Part shown: positions 18,770 through 27,048 of the stretch, in pieces
Layout: every line of letters begins with the position of its first letter
How positions within the stretch are numbered: position 1 is the first letter of the stretch
Assembly (NCBI GenBank): GCA_913060565.1
Contig: CAJXRU010000024.1
Location: forward strand, 1-40,548
DNA length: 40,548 bases
Direction: 5' to 3'
Source: an uncultured Gammaproteobacteria bacterium
Lineage (GTDB): Bacteria > Pseudomonadota > Gammaproteobacteria > Enterobacterales > Psychrobiaceae
The notes under the pieces: model-generated
What the model was told of the DNA's origin: nothing
The model's input: the letters and a program-made list of their open reading frames with translations, nothing else
The model's database searches: none
Made by a program: the position numbers and the translations under genes

Positions 18770-19960
18770 ATGTTAGAGCAATTATCCCCTTTGCCTGCTG
18801 ATCCAATTTTAGGGCTGCTAAAGGCCTATGGTGAAGACACCAACCCACAAAAAGTTGATTTGGGTGTCGGCGTTTTTAAAGACGACAATGGACACACTCC
18901 TATCTTAGATTGCGTAAAGACTGCCGAACGTCAACGCACCGACACTGAAACGTCTAAAATCTATATTGGGCCGACCGGTGAAGCGGCATTTAACGAATAC
19001 ATGACCCAATTAATTTTTGGCCAACACCAAGCCATTCTAGATAATCGAACGCGTACCATATCAACACCTGGTGGTACGGGTTCACTACGCGTTGCTGGTG
19101 AGTTTATTAAAGCCTGTAAACCTAATGCGAAAATTTGGTTATCAAACCCAACATGGGCAAATCACAATGGCCTTTTTAGTGCTGCTGGGTTAACCATCGA
19201 GTCTTATCCTTACTATAATTACGAATCAAAATCCCTCGATTTTGATGCCATGCTAACAACCCTCGCGGCAGTGCCAGCGGGTGATGTTGTATTACTCCAC
19301 GCATGTTGCCACAACCCAAGCGGTATGGATCTATCAAAAGAGCAATGGCAACAAGTCACCCAACTTGCCAAACAAAACGGTTTTACACCGCTCATTGATA
19401 TGGCCTATCAAGGTTTTGGTTTAGGATTAGACGAAGACGCCTACGGCCCTCGTCTTATGGCTCAAGAACTTGACGAATTATTACTATGTAGCTCTTGCTC
19501 AAAAAACTTTGGGCTCTACCGCGAGCGCATTGGTGGTTTTACACTGATTGCCAAGGATCCTGCAACCGCAGATGTAGCTCACTCAGTCGTACTTTCAGTT
19601 GTTCGTAGCATTTACTCAATGCCACCGGCACATGGTGCCGCGCTTGTAAGCACTATATTGTCTAATAGCGATTTAACGGCGCAATGGCACGATGAGCTTG
19701 CCATCATGCGTGAGCGCATTAGCAACAATCGTCATCTGTTAGTCGACGCACTAAAGGCAGCTGGCGTAGAGAGAGACTTTAGCTTTATTACCAAACAATC
19801 AGGCATGTTTTCGTTTTTAGGTATAACCCCTGAACAAGTTAGCACCTTAATCAATGATTACAGCATTTACATGGTTGATTCGAGCCGAATATCTATTGCC
19901 GGTATTAGTAAAGACAACGTCAAGTATCTTGCGCAATCTATCGCCAAGGTCATTGCGTAA
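18770..19960 (+). CDS. Aspartate / aromatic amino acid aminotransferase (AspC/TyrB type)
   Basis: A PLP-dependent class I aminotransferase of 396 residues that moves amino groups between aspartate or aromatic amino acids and 2-oxoglutarate. The start LSPLPADPILGLLKAYGED, then KVDLGVGVFKDDNG, is the AspC/TyrB signature. The PLP lysine is Lys245 in SSCSKNFGLYRERIG. HNPSGMDL, DMAYQGFG and the late Arg region SSRISIAGI are also present. An AGGA sits 9 nt before the ATG. In many marine gammaproteobacteria this type is annotated as aromatic aminotransferase; substrate preference between Asp and Tyr/Phe cannot be settled by eye. It is alone on its transcript between two terminators. In the 209-bp upstream region I found no convincing TyrR box. 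Confidence 0.9.
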   Translation: MLEQLSPLPADPILGLLKAYGEDTNPQKVDLGVGVFKDDNGHTPILDCVKTAERQRTDTETSKIYIGPTGEAAFNEYMTQLIFGQHQAILDNRTRTISTPGGTGSLRVAGEFIKACKPNAKIWLSNPTWANHNGLFSAAGLTIESYPYYNYESKSLDFDAMLTTLAAVPAGDVVLLHACCHNPSGMDLSKEQWQQVTQLAKQNGFTPLIDMAYQGFGLGLDEDAYGPRLMAQELDELLLCSSCSKNFGLYRERIGGFTLIAKDPATADVAHSVVLSVVRSIYSMPPAHGAALVSTILSNSDLTAQWHDELAIMRERISNNRHLLVDALKAAGVERDFSFITKQSGMFSFLGITPEQVSTLINDYSIYMVDSSRISIAGISKDNVKYLAQSIAKVIA

Positions 19961-19989
19961 CACTGACAAAAGTTGATCTTTATCACACA

Positions 19990-20019
19990 AAAGACACTAA
20001 GTGAATTTAGTGTCTTTTT
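19990..20019 (+). terminator. Terminator of the aminotransferase gene
   Basis: AAAGACACTAA (19990-20000) pairs with TTAGTGTCTTT (20007-20017), with a 6-nt loop and a closing T run. It is a strong intrinsic terminator. Confidence 0.88.
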
Positions 20020-20382
20020 ATACAGCCACCCCCAACAAGACATTTAACTTAAAACAAACAAAAACTTAACAAACGGAACTATCCGGAATTAAACTCTTGT
20101 TTAAATGTTCATTGCATTTTTCTTTCATATTTTTCCAGCAAAATCGAAATCCCCTACTACAGTTAGTGCTAACAAAATGCAATAACGTTACTGCTATCAC
20201 AACGGTTACCTATCCGCGTAATACAGTCACAAATTTCAGAGAATTTAGACGTACTGATGAAATCTATTGATCCAATACATTCCCCTTAAAATCAAAACTG
20301 ATCTGATGACAGTGTGCTTTGCGCTGTGATTAGGCTTTTTTACTTTAAATAAATGTATTCATTTTGTTAAAAATAGCGGCGC
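20020..20382. other. Gene-free AT-rich spacer
   Basis: I see no credible gene, RNA gene or array here. There is a weak imperfect hairpin around 20308-20330 (ACAGTGTGC...GCGCTGTG), followed by a run of six T at 20336-20341, which might stop read-through. Nothing else stands out. Confidence 0.4.
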
Positions 20383-20592
20383 TATATCCATAGTCGTTGG
20401 AAATGCTTGAATTTATGGCGAGAATAAAATGTGAGCTACAAGGCGCGCGATTGATTTCCACATGGATGTGGACATTAGAGCAACGCAGGACGCACGTTGC
20501 CGAGTAATAGCTAGCTATTAGGATTGATCGCAACGCAGTAGATGGCATTTTAGGCCACTATAAAACAAGCATCTTCATTGATTATGGGTATA
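20383..20592. repeat. Short inverted-repeat (MITE-like) element, copy 1
   Basis: A 210-bp non-coding element bounded by imperfect terminal inverted repeats. The left end TATATCCATAGTCGTTGG matches the reverse complement of the right end, TATACCCATAATCAATGA, and the similarity goes on to ATGCTTG. Inside it has a hairpin TCCACAT/ATGTGGA (20457-20472) and a perfect 16-bp palindrome TAATAGCTAGCTATTA (20505-20520). The right end shares about 26 of 30 bases with that of the element at 34609-34877. No transposase is present. A 67-codon frame inside it has no supporting features. Confidence 0.7.
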
Positions 20593-20676
20593 TATGCGTT
20601 TCGTACTAAAAATAATAATAGACACCAGTAATCTAGAGAGATGATTATTCGCGTGTCTCACAAGGAAATTAATAAT

Positions 20677-22503
20677 ATGTCTAGCAAATTATTAAAAACC
20701 TCGTTAGCAATTCTCCCGCTAACGATTTCACTAAACATTGCCGCCAAAGGTAATGATCCACTAACCCAACAACAATGGCATTTAAAAAATAAAGGGCAAG
20801 CAGCATTCTCTGCGGCCGGTGGTGTCAAAGGCAGTGATCTAAATGTTCGAACAGCCCATAAAAAGGGCATTAAAGGCCAAGGCGTCAAAGTCACCGTAAT
20901 CGATACAGGCGTAGAAATTGCCCATAAAGATTTAGCGGCTAATATCACGAGTGGCTCAAGAAACCTTGTTGATGGGACTAATGATCCCGTTGACGATAAT
21001 GGACACGGCACAGCAGTAGCCGGAATAATTGCAGCGGTTGGTTATAACAACGAAGGTGTTCGTGGTATCGCCCCTAGCGCAAAAATTAATGGCTTCAACT
21101 TTTTAAGTGAACAAAGCTTAACCTCATACCTTGCCTCACATGGCGAGAGTGAAGGAACTAAAGATTCAAACGTGTTTAATCAAAGCTACGGTGGTGGAGA
21201 TATATTCCCAAGAGCTTACGATCTCGAAAACGACTTAGAGTTAGCCATTATAGAATCGAGCATGAAACGCGTTAGCATGAATAATGACAGTGGCCGCGGT
21301 GCGGCATTCGTCAAATCTGCTGGTAATGGTTACAACTGGTTCCGTTATGGTGATTTTGCAATCTTGCCAGGTAACTATTTTAGCGCAAGTGATGATGGCG
21401 AGATCCGCAACGACGGCATGCCAATGGAAAATAGCAATGCCGAAATCTCAGATTCAAATTTCTGGAACATCGTTGTCAGTGCGTTTAACGCATCAGACAA
21501 ACTCTCTAGTTACTCATCGGTTGGCTCTAACGTCTTTATGACGGCAACAGGCGGTGAATTTGGTGAAGATACTCCTGCCATGGTGACCATTGATTTAATG
21601 GGCTGTGATGCAGGATTTAATACCACCAATGAAGAAGCAACCAACAATCTTCATGGCGGAACCGATATTGATCCAACCTGTGACTACACAAGCGTCATGA
21701 ATGGCACATCATCAGCAGCGCCAAGCATGTCAGGCGCAATTGCCATGGTGATGTCTGCCAACAAAAAGATTACAGCCCGTGACGCCAAACATATCTTGGC
21801 TAAAACAGCCTCTAAGGTTGATAAGAAAAACGCAGGTGTTGAATTACCATTCACCGATGCCGACGGCAATGAAGCAACTTATCAAGCAATCGACGGTTGG
21901 AAGAAAAACGGCGCAGGGTATAACTACCACATGTTCTACGGTTTAGGAAAACCTGATGTATCTAAAGCCGTTAGCATGGCCAAGCGTAAAGGTAAAAAGC
22001 AATACAAAAAGTTACCTAAGTTAAAAACAACGCCTTGGATGAACCGCAATACTCACCTTGAAATTCCTGATGCCAACACCACAGGTGCCACTTCGATGTA
22101 CAACGCGAATGTCCATAATAAATTCGTCATTGAAGGTGTACAAGTCAAAGTCGATATTGACCATGCCCGCATGAGTGACTTATCAATTGAGTTAATTTCA
22201 CCAGCAGGCACACGCAGCGTATTAATGACGCCAAAATCAGGGGCATTCCTTGGTCAAAACGCCATTGCGGTACCCATTACCAGCATGCGTGATCAGCTCA
22301 TGTTATCGACTAACTTTTACGGCGAGAAAGCACGTGGTAACTGGCGCTTAAAAGTTGTTGATGTTGGCGGTGAAGGTGACGGAGAGTGGTTGCTATTTGA
22401 TTTAGCCACTGGCGAGCAAACACCTATGTCACCAGATAATAACTCAGAGCCTGGCGCTTTAACCAATTGGTCAATTCGCTTCTTCGGTCATCAAGGAAAA
22501 TAA
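20677..22503 (+). CDS. Secreted kexin-like S8 serine protease with P domain, no propeptide (ASP type)
   Basis: A 608-residue secreted subtilase. A signal peptide (MSSKLLKTSLAILPLTIS..., cleavage after IAA near 23) is followed almost at once by NDPLTQQQWHLKNKGQ and the S8 catalytic domain. The triad is Asp76 (VIDTGVEI), His110 (DDNGHGTAVAGI) and Ser345 (NGTSSAAPSMSG); AGNG marks the oxyanion region. The C-terminal part (about 455-608) is a P/Homo-B domain, as in kexin and furin. Only about 50 residues separate the signal peptide from Asp76, so there is no room for the usual I9 propeptide. The architecture and length match ASP of Aeromonas sobria (about 624 residues), a propeptide-deficient protease that needs the product of the next gene to mature. 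The ATG at 20677 has AAGGA 10 nt upstream; an in-frame ATG at 20641 would spoil the signal peptide. Confidence 0.93.
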   Translation: MSSKLLKTSLAILPLTISLNIAAKGNDPLTQQQWHLKNKGQAAFSAAGGVKGSDLNVRTAHKKGIKGQGVKVTVIDTGVEIAHKDLAANITSGSRNLVDGTNDPVDDNGHGTAVAGIIAAVGYNNEGVRGIAPSAKINGFNFLSEQSLTSYLASHGESEGTKDSNVFNQSYGGGDIFPRAYDLENDLELAIIESSMKRVSMNNDSGRGAAFVKSAGNGYNWFRYGDFAILPGNYFSASDDGEIRNDGMPMENSNAEISDSNFWNIVVSAFNASDKLSSYSSVGSNVFMTATGGEFGEDTPAMVTIDLMGCDAGFNTTNEEATNNLHGGTDIDPTCDYTSVMNGTSSAAPSMSGAIAMVMSANKKITARDAKHILAKTASKVDKKNAGVELPFTDADGNEATYQAIDGWKKNGAGYNYHMFYGLGKPDVSKAVSMAKRKGKKQYKKLPKLKTTPWMNRNTHLEIPDANTTGATSMYNANVHNKFVIEGVQVKVDIDHARMSDLSIELISPAGTRSVLMTPKSGAFLGQNAIAVPITSMRDQLMLSTNFYGEKARGNWRLKVVDVGGEGDGEWLLFDLATGEQTPMSPDNNSEPGALTNWSIRFFGHQGK

Positions 22504-22505
22504 TT

Positions 22506-22997
22506 ATGAAAAAAATTACATTATTAGCAGCTAGCGCACTTATGAGTGCCACCGTCATGGCCAGCGACCTACCGCAACTTAGCAACAGTGAATTGGCCAC
22601 CACAAACGTGACGGTTGGCTCAGTAGAAATCAATGGTGTTAAGTTTAATAAAGTGGTGTCAAACAGTGCTTTAGTAAACAACACTATGATGTCTCAACGC
22701 TCTTTTCAACCGGGGCTTTATCAAGGTGATTTGTTACAGCGAAACAAAATAAGTGCCGTAGAACGAGTGAGCGGAAATTTATTGATTTCCACGTCAAATA
22801 TGTCGAAGTTGCAAGCATTGGCTAAAGCTCACAACCTTGAGGTTCACTCTACGTATGGCAACATCGCTATATTAAAAGCGCCCTTGGGTAGTGAATTGTT
22901 ATCAACAATGAGCGCATTACGTGCGGCTGATGCTCAAACAGGCACCGTTAAGCGAATTAACTTAGAACGCATTTCAAATACATTACGTCCTGAGTAA
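22506..22997 (+). CDS. Small secreted protein, probable external chaperone of the protease (ORF2 type)
   Basis: A 163-residue protein with a clear Sec signal peptide, MKKITLLAASALMSATVMA, cleaved before Ser20. The mature part has an N-terminal stretch of about 60 residues and a compact segment (about 88-145) with VSGNLLISTSNMSKLQALAKAHN and AILKAPLGSELLSTMSALR. That segment's strand-helix-strand pattern is like subtilase propeptides. It ends in a short basic tail, TVKRINLERISNTLRPE. The start is 2 bp after the protease stop and its AAGGA lies inside the protease gene, so the two are coupled. The place, size and secretion match ORF2 of A. sobria, which folds ASP in the periplasm. The assignment rests mainly on context; I do not see strong motif identity. 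Confidence 0.72.
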   Translation: MKKITLLAASALMSATVMASDLPQLSNSELATTNVTVGSVEINGVKFNKVVSNSALVNNTMMSQRSFQPGLYQGDLLQRNKISAVERVSGNLLISTSNMSKLQALAKAHNLEVHSTYGNIAILKAPLGSELLSTMSALRAADAQTGTVKRINLERISNTLRPE

Positions 22998-23015
22998 TCA
23001 TTACCTTCCACAGCA

Positions 23016-23041
23016 AAACGCATCATTTGATGCGTTTTTTT
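23016..23041 (+). terminator. Terminator of the protease-chaperone operon
   Basis: AAACGCATCA (23016-23025) pairs with TGATGCGTTT (23028-23037) and runs into seven T. A strong intrinsic terminator 18 bp after the stop. Confidence 0.88.
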
Positions 23042-23138
23042 ATGCAGTAAACATCAACTTCAATGCTATTCACATCACAAAATGGTAAACCGCTTATAAG
23101 AAAAAAGAGTGATTTATCACCAATTGAACCATCATTAA

Positions 23139-23167
23139 TTGGCACATTTACAATAGAAAGGTATTAT
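23139..23167 (+). promoter_or_regulatory. Near-consensus promoter of the EAL gene
   Basis: TTGGCA (23139-23144) and TATTAT (23162-23167) are separated by exactly 17 bp. Transcription would begin near 23174, giving a leader of about 50 nt for the gene at 23226. It is among the best sigma-70 matches in the window. Confidence 0.6.
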
Positions 23168-23225
23168 AAATAGATAAGCAGCTATCTCAAAGTAGTATCG
23201 TGAAGCCTGCAACCATCTAAATCTG

Positions 23226-24896
23226 ATGCTAGCGACCCCAATAATGAATAACGTTGAACAAATGTTACTACCGTCTATCACGGTAAAAAATGGGGTATTA
23301 AAAGGATGTAATACCGTATTTAGTGAGCGTTTCGGCTATCAAGCCCAAATGCTTAGTGGTTATCAACTGAAAGATCTACTGACCTTTGATAGTGTAAACG
23401 CTCAAAGTTATTCAACGATTGAATGGCTAATGCAACATATTAATGAACCACAACACGGTTTATTAAAAAATCGCCACTACTACGAACTCCCTGTTGAAGT
23501 TGTATGCCAACGTTCAACGGTTGACGAATCGTGTTATGACGTATTTTTTAGAGTGCTCGAAGACAAATCCATTGATAGCGTGACAGGCCTACCTAATGGT
23601 TGGGCAATGAGCTGTCGCGCGAACCATTTACTCACGTTACCCCCCAAGAAAGCACCGCAACTAGCAGTGATTATTTTTAGAGTCGATAACTTTTCAACGC
23701 TAAACTTTCGCCAAGGTTATAACGTTGGTGATGAATACCTAGAAACCCTTGGTAAAAAACTCGTTGCCTTGTTTGGTGATGACTACCTCGTCGTGCGATT
23801 TTCCAATGCAAAGTTCGGCATCTTAGTAGAAGATCATCAACACGTATCAAAAGTTGATTTTGAAACGCTAGTAACCAATAAATGCCAAGCAATTTGTGAC
23901 ATGACCAAACACCCCATGCAACTTTCTGACAACGTGAACGTGCATAAAAGTTTCAGTGTTGGTGTCAGTGAACTTACCGCCAAATATTCTAGCTATTTTG
24001 CAATGGAAATTGCCACTGAAACAGCAATGCATCAAGCAGCAAAATTTAGTAATTCCAAGTTTATATTCGCCACCAGCGAATTAACCAACAAATTATTGAT
24101 GCGTAAACTAATTATCGATGACTTTCCGCAAGCCATCGCCAAACAGCAGATAACACAACATTATCAGCCGCAATATTGCTTAGCCTCCAAAAAATTAATG
24201 GGACTCGAAGCGCTTTCACGCTGGCATCACAAAGAGCTGAGTCATATATCCCCTGCTTTTTTTGCGTCTATCGCAGAAGATATCGGACTCAATTTTGAAT
24301 TTGACCTCTACGTATTACGACAAGTATGCCAACAGGTAAAAACATGGCTTGATGACGGATTTAATGTGCCACGTGTATCAGTCAATGTTTCATTCAAGTC
24401 TTTAGAAATGCCTGAATTTGTAAAGCGTGTAACACAAATTATCGACACCAGCGCCTGCCCTGCAAATTTAATTGAAATTGAAGTGACTGAAACCACTAGT
24501 ATCAACAACATTAACAACCTTATTAACCATGTACGCCAAGTTAAAGCGCTAGGTATTCACATTGCTATAGATGACTTCGGTGTTGGCTACTCATCACTGA
24601 GTCTCATACGTCGGTTACACAATGTTATCGACAAACTTAAGTTAGACAAAAGCCTTATCGACAACCTTTGTCACGCACAAATTGACCAAGAGTTTATTCG
24701 ACACATTATCGAACTCGGTAATGTTCTTGGGCTTGATGTACTCGCCGAGGGTATTGAACATCACGACCAACAGTCCTTATTGCAGCAATTAGGCTGTAAA
24801 TTCGGTCAAGGTTATTTCTTTGAAAAACCACAGCCACCAGCACAGATTGTAAGCTACTTAGAGAATTACCAGCAACAAGTTGTGTTAAAACAATAG
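23226..24896 (+). CDS. c-di-GMP phosphodiesterase with PAS-like, degenerate GGDEF and active-type EAL domains
   Basis: A cytoplasmic protein of 556 residues. A short PAS-like N-terminus (about 10-110, ...SERFGYQAQMLSGYQLKDLL) is followed by a GGDEF fold starting DSVTGLPNGWAM. Its signature is SNAKF at 193-197 instead of GGDEF, so it should not make c-di-GMP; it may be an allosteric domain. The EAL domain is complete: EAL at 328-330, the Asn of SVNVSFKSL, EVTET, DDFGVGYSS, LKLDKSLI, AEGIE and GQGYFFEKP. It should hydrolyse c-di-GMP. No membrane segment is seen. The ATG at 23226 has no clear Shine-Dalgarno; ATGs at 23244 and 23262 are also possible starts. It is a single-gene unit behind a good promoter. 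Confidence 0.9.
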   Translation: MLATPIMNNVEQMLLPSITVKNGVLKGCNTVFSERFGYQAQMLSGYQLKDLLTFDSVNAQSYSTIEWLMQHINEPQHGLLKNRHYYELPVEVVCQRSTVDESCYDVFFRVLEDKSIDSVTGLPNGWAMSCRANHLLTLPPKKAPQLAVIIFRVDNFSTLNFRQGYNVGDEYLETLGKKLVALFGDDYLVVRFSNAKFGILVEDHQHVSKVDFETLVTNKCQAICDMTKHPMQLSDNVNVHKSFSVGVSELTAKYSSYFAMEIATETAMHQAAKFSNSKFIFATSELTNKLLMRKLIIDDFPQAIAKQQITQHYQPQYCLASKKLMGLEALSRWHHKELSHISPAFFASIAEDIGLNFEFDLYVLRQVCQQVKTWLDDGFNVPRVSVNVSFKSLEMPEFVKRVTQIIDTSACPANLIEIEVTETTSINNINNLINHVRQVKALGIHIAIDDFGVGYSSLSLIRRLHNVIDKLKLDKSLIDNLCHAQIDQEFIRHIIELGNVLGLDVLAEGIEHHDQQSLLQQLGCKFGQGYFFEKPQPPAQIVSYLENYQQQVVLKQ

Positions 24897-24969
24897 CAAA
24901 TATCACCTTGGGCTCTTTCACCAGTACGAGCCCACGAACTTCCCTTTTAATCTGTTAGACAAGTATTAC

Positions 24970-24998
24970 TTGTATCTCTATTTATTCTAGCGTTTAAT
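24970..24998 (+). promoter_or_regulatory. Candidate promoter of the aldehyde dehydrogenase operon
   Basis: TTGTAT (24970-24975) and TTTAAT (24993-24998) are 17 bp apart, with the start expected near 25005, inside the inverted repeat at 25004-25015. The match to consensus is fair. Confidence 0.4.
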
Positions 24999-25003
24999 AG
25001 ACC

Positions 25004-25015
25004 GACTAATCAGTC
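25004..25015. promoter_or_regulatory. Candidate TetR-family operator
   Basis: GACT-AATC-AGTC is a short inverted repeat (25004-25015) just downstream of a possible -10 box and 16 bp before the dehydrogenase ATG. Its place fits autoregulation by the TetR protein encoded in the same operon. The palindrome is short, so this is a hypothesis. Confidence 0.35.
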
Positions 25016-25030
25016 AATTTAGGTTGAGTT

Positions 25031-26467
25031 ATGACCACCACTTCGCAAAATGTTACTCCAATCGATAGCTCAATAGCGCTTTCACAATTACTAACAATCC
25101 AAAAACAAGCTTTTGTCAGTGCGCCGATGCCAAGTGCGCAGCAGCGCATTGAATTACTGAAACAGCTAAAATCTGCATTACTTGAGCACCAACAGGCCTT
25201 AATTGATGCGATGGCACAAGATTACGGTAAGCGTCCGACAAACGATTCATTGATTGGCGATATTCTGCCGTGTGTGATGAATATTAATTACACCATTAAG
25301 CGTTTAAAAAAGTGGATGAAACCTAGCCGACGTCACGCGGGCTTATTGTTATCGCCAGCGACTGTGCGTGTTGAATATCAGCCATTGGGCGTTGTCGGAA
25401 TCATGGTGCCGTGGAACTTTCCTGTCATGTTATCTATTGGTCCACTTATTACCGCACTTGCCGCGGGAAATCGTGCAATGCTAAAGCTGTCTGAATTCAC
25501 ACCTCATACTAATCAAGCCATTATTGCGATGCTTGCTAGCGTATTTAGCAACGATCATGTCGCTGTTGTCGAGGGCGAAGCGGATGTAGCAGCCCAATTT
25601 TCGGCACTGGCGTTTGACCATTTAATTTTTACAGGCTCCACCACTGTTGGACGTCACGTGATGCGCGCCGCCGCAGAAAACCTAACGCCAGTAACCCTTG
25701 AACTTGGCGGGAAATCACCAGCAATTGTCGCGCCTGACATTCCTATAGCAACGGCTGTTGAACGGCTCATTTTTGGAAAATGCTTAAACGCAGGGCAAAT
25801 TTGTATCGCCCCTGATTACGTTTTCTGCCCGCGAGGAAAAATTGATGAGTTTGTCACTGAATATAAGAAACAGTTTGTCGCCATGTATGGTAACAAGGAA
25901 CACCGAGAAGATTACGGCAATATCATTAATGATGCCCAACACCAACGTTTGTTGTCATGGCTTGATGACGCACAACTAAAGGGCGCGACTATTACACCCG
26001 CGAACGACTTGGTTGTAGATAAATCGTCCCGCAATATGGCAACACAATTAGTCACTGACACCAATGACGATATGTTGTTAATGCAACAAGAGATTTTTGG
26101 TCCGATTTTACCGATATTACCCTATGACGAACTCGCCGACGTTGTTAATTATATTGCCAAGCGCCCTCACCCACTGGCGCTTTACATCATGAGTTTTGAT
26201 AAATCAACCCAGCGTTATTTACTCGACAACACTCATTCTGGCGGTGTCTGTATCAATGATACCATTATGCATGTTGCCGCCGACGATGCGCCCTTTGGCG
26301 GCGTTGGAGAGTCAGGCATGGGACACTATCATGGCCGCGAAGGCTTCTTAACCTTTTCAAAAGCTAAAACGGTATTGTCACGGGGTAAACTCAACACAGG
26401 TAAACTTGTTTTTCCGCCGTATGGCACTTGGATTCAAAAACTGATGATCAAGATGTTTGTTCGCTAA
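25031..26467 (+). CDS. Aldehyde dehydrogenase, coniferyl-aldehyde dehydrogenase (CalB) type
   Basis: A 478-residue NAD(P)-dependent aldehyde dehydrogenase of the class 3/CalB branch, oxidising aldehydes to acids. GVVGIMVPWNFPVMLSIGPL and FTGSTTVGRHVMRAAAENL form the nucleotide-binding region. The general base is Glu224 in LELGGKSP and the nucleophile is Cys258 in LNAGQICIAPDYV, 34 residues apart as usual. EIFGPILPILPYD and PFGGVGESGMGHYHGREGF close the fold. The C-terminal tail (LVFPPYGTWIQKLMIKMFV) is hydrophobic and may touch the membrane, as in fatty aldehyde dehydrogenases. The substrate could be an aromatic or a long-chain aldehyde; sequence alone does not decide. Its stop overlaps the TetR start by one base. 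Confidence 0.88.
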   Translation: MTTTSQNVTPIDSSIALSQLLTIQKQAFVSAPMPSAQQRIELLKQLKSALLEHQQALIDAMAQDYGKRPTNDSLIGDILPCVMNINYTIKRLKKWMKPSRRHAGLLLSPATVRVEYQPLGVVGIMVPWNFPVMLSIGPLITALAAGNRAMLKLSEFTPHTNQAIIAMLASVFSNDHVAVVEGEADVAAQFSALAFDHLIFTGSTTVGRHVMRAAAENLTPVTLELGGKSPAIVAPDIPIATAVERLIFGKCLNAGQICIAPDYVFCPRGKIDEFVTEYKKQFVAMYGNKEHREDYGNIINDAQHQRLLSWLDDAQLKGATITPANDLVVDKSSRNMATQLVTDTNDDMLLMQQEIFGPILPILPYDELADVVNYIAKRPHPLALYIMSFDKSTQRYLLDNTHSGGVCINDTIMHVAADDAPFGGVGESGMGHYHGREGFLTFSKAKTVLSRGKLNTGKLVFPPYGTWIQKLMIKMFVR

Positions 26468-27048
26468 TGAGTAAAGTAACCAAACGTGATCTATTGCTGA
26501 GCAGCGCGTTAACGCTGTTTAGTGAACAAGGTATTCACAGCACCTCTACCGCGTCTATTGCCAAACATGCAGGCGTTGCTAATGGCACTTTATTTCATCA
26601 TTTTGACAATAAACAATCTCTGGTATCTTCATTGTATATTACCAGTAAACAGCAACTAGCCAGCGCGTTAGTATTAAGTGATGATTTGTTGTCACAACCA
26701 CTAAGACAACAAGTCGAGTCTTTGTGGCACTTTGCACTAGATTGGGCAATTTCACACCCCTGCCAACTAATTTTCTTTCAGCAAGTAGCGACAGAAAGTG
26801 CCCTGCCACAAACACAACGAATTGAAGCCATGAAAACGGAATTATCTATTTTGGAGTTGATGATTACGCTTGGCCAATCACAAGAGATTATTGTGAAATA
26901 CCCGCTCGATTTATTGTTAGATCATTGCCAATCTCAGATGATCGCTAGCGGATTATTTTTTATTAATAATCAGTCATTAATAGCCAACAGTGATTATCGT
27001 GATAATGCCTTTAACTTGTTTTGGCGAGCCATTGCCATTGATGCGTAA
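26467..27048 (+). CDS. TetR/AcrR-family transcriptional regulator
   Basis: A 193-residue TetR repressor. The N-terminal helix-turn-helix reads TASIAKHAGVANGTLFHHF followed by DNKQSL, a textbook TetR motif (about 27-55). The C-terminal ligand-binding part is divergent, as expected. The ATG at 26467 shares its A with the TAA of the dehydrogenase gene (TAATG), so translation is coupled. Because it is co-transcribed with an aldehyde dehydrogenase, it most likely senses the aldehyde or a related compound and represses its own operon through the inverted repeat at 25004-25015. That role is inferred from position. Confidence 0.9.
   Translation: MSKVTKRDLLLSSALTLFSEQGIHSTSTASIAKHAGVANGTLFHHFDNKQSLVSSLYITSKQQLASALVLSDDLLSQPLRQQVESLWHFALDWAISHPCQLIFFQQVATESALPQTQRIEAMKTELSILELMITLGQSQEIIVKYPLDLLLDHCQSQMIASGLFFINNQSLIANSDYRDNAFNLFWRAIAIDA

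Noticed and set aside
20345-20548. 67-codon minus-strand frame
   Set aside because: It lies mostly within the inverted-repeat element and crosses its hairpin and palindrome; no ribosome site or family.
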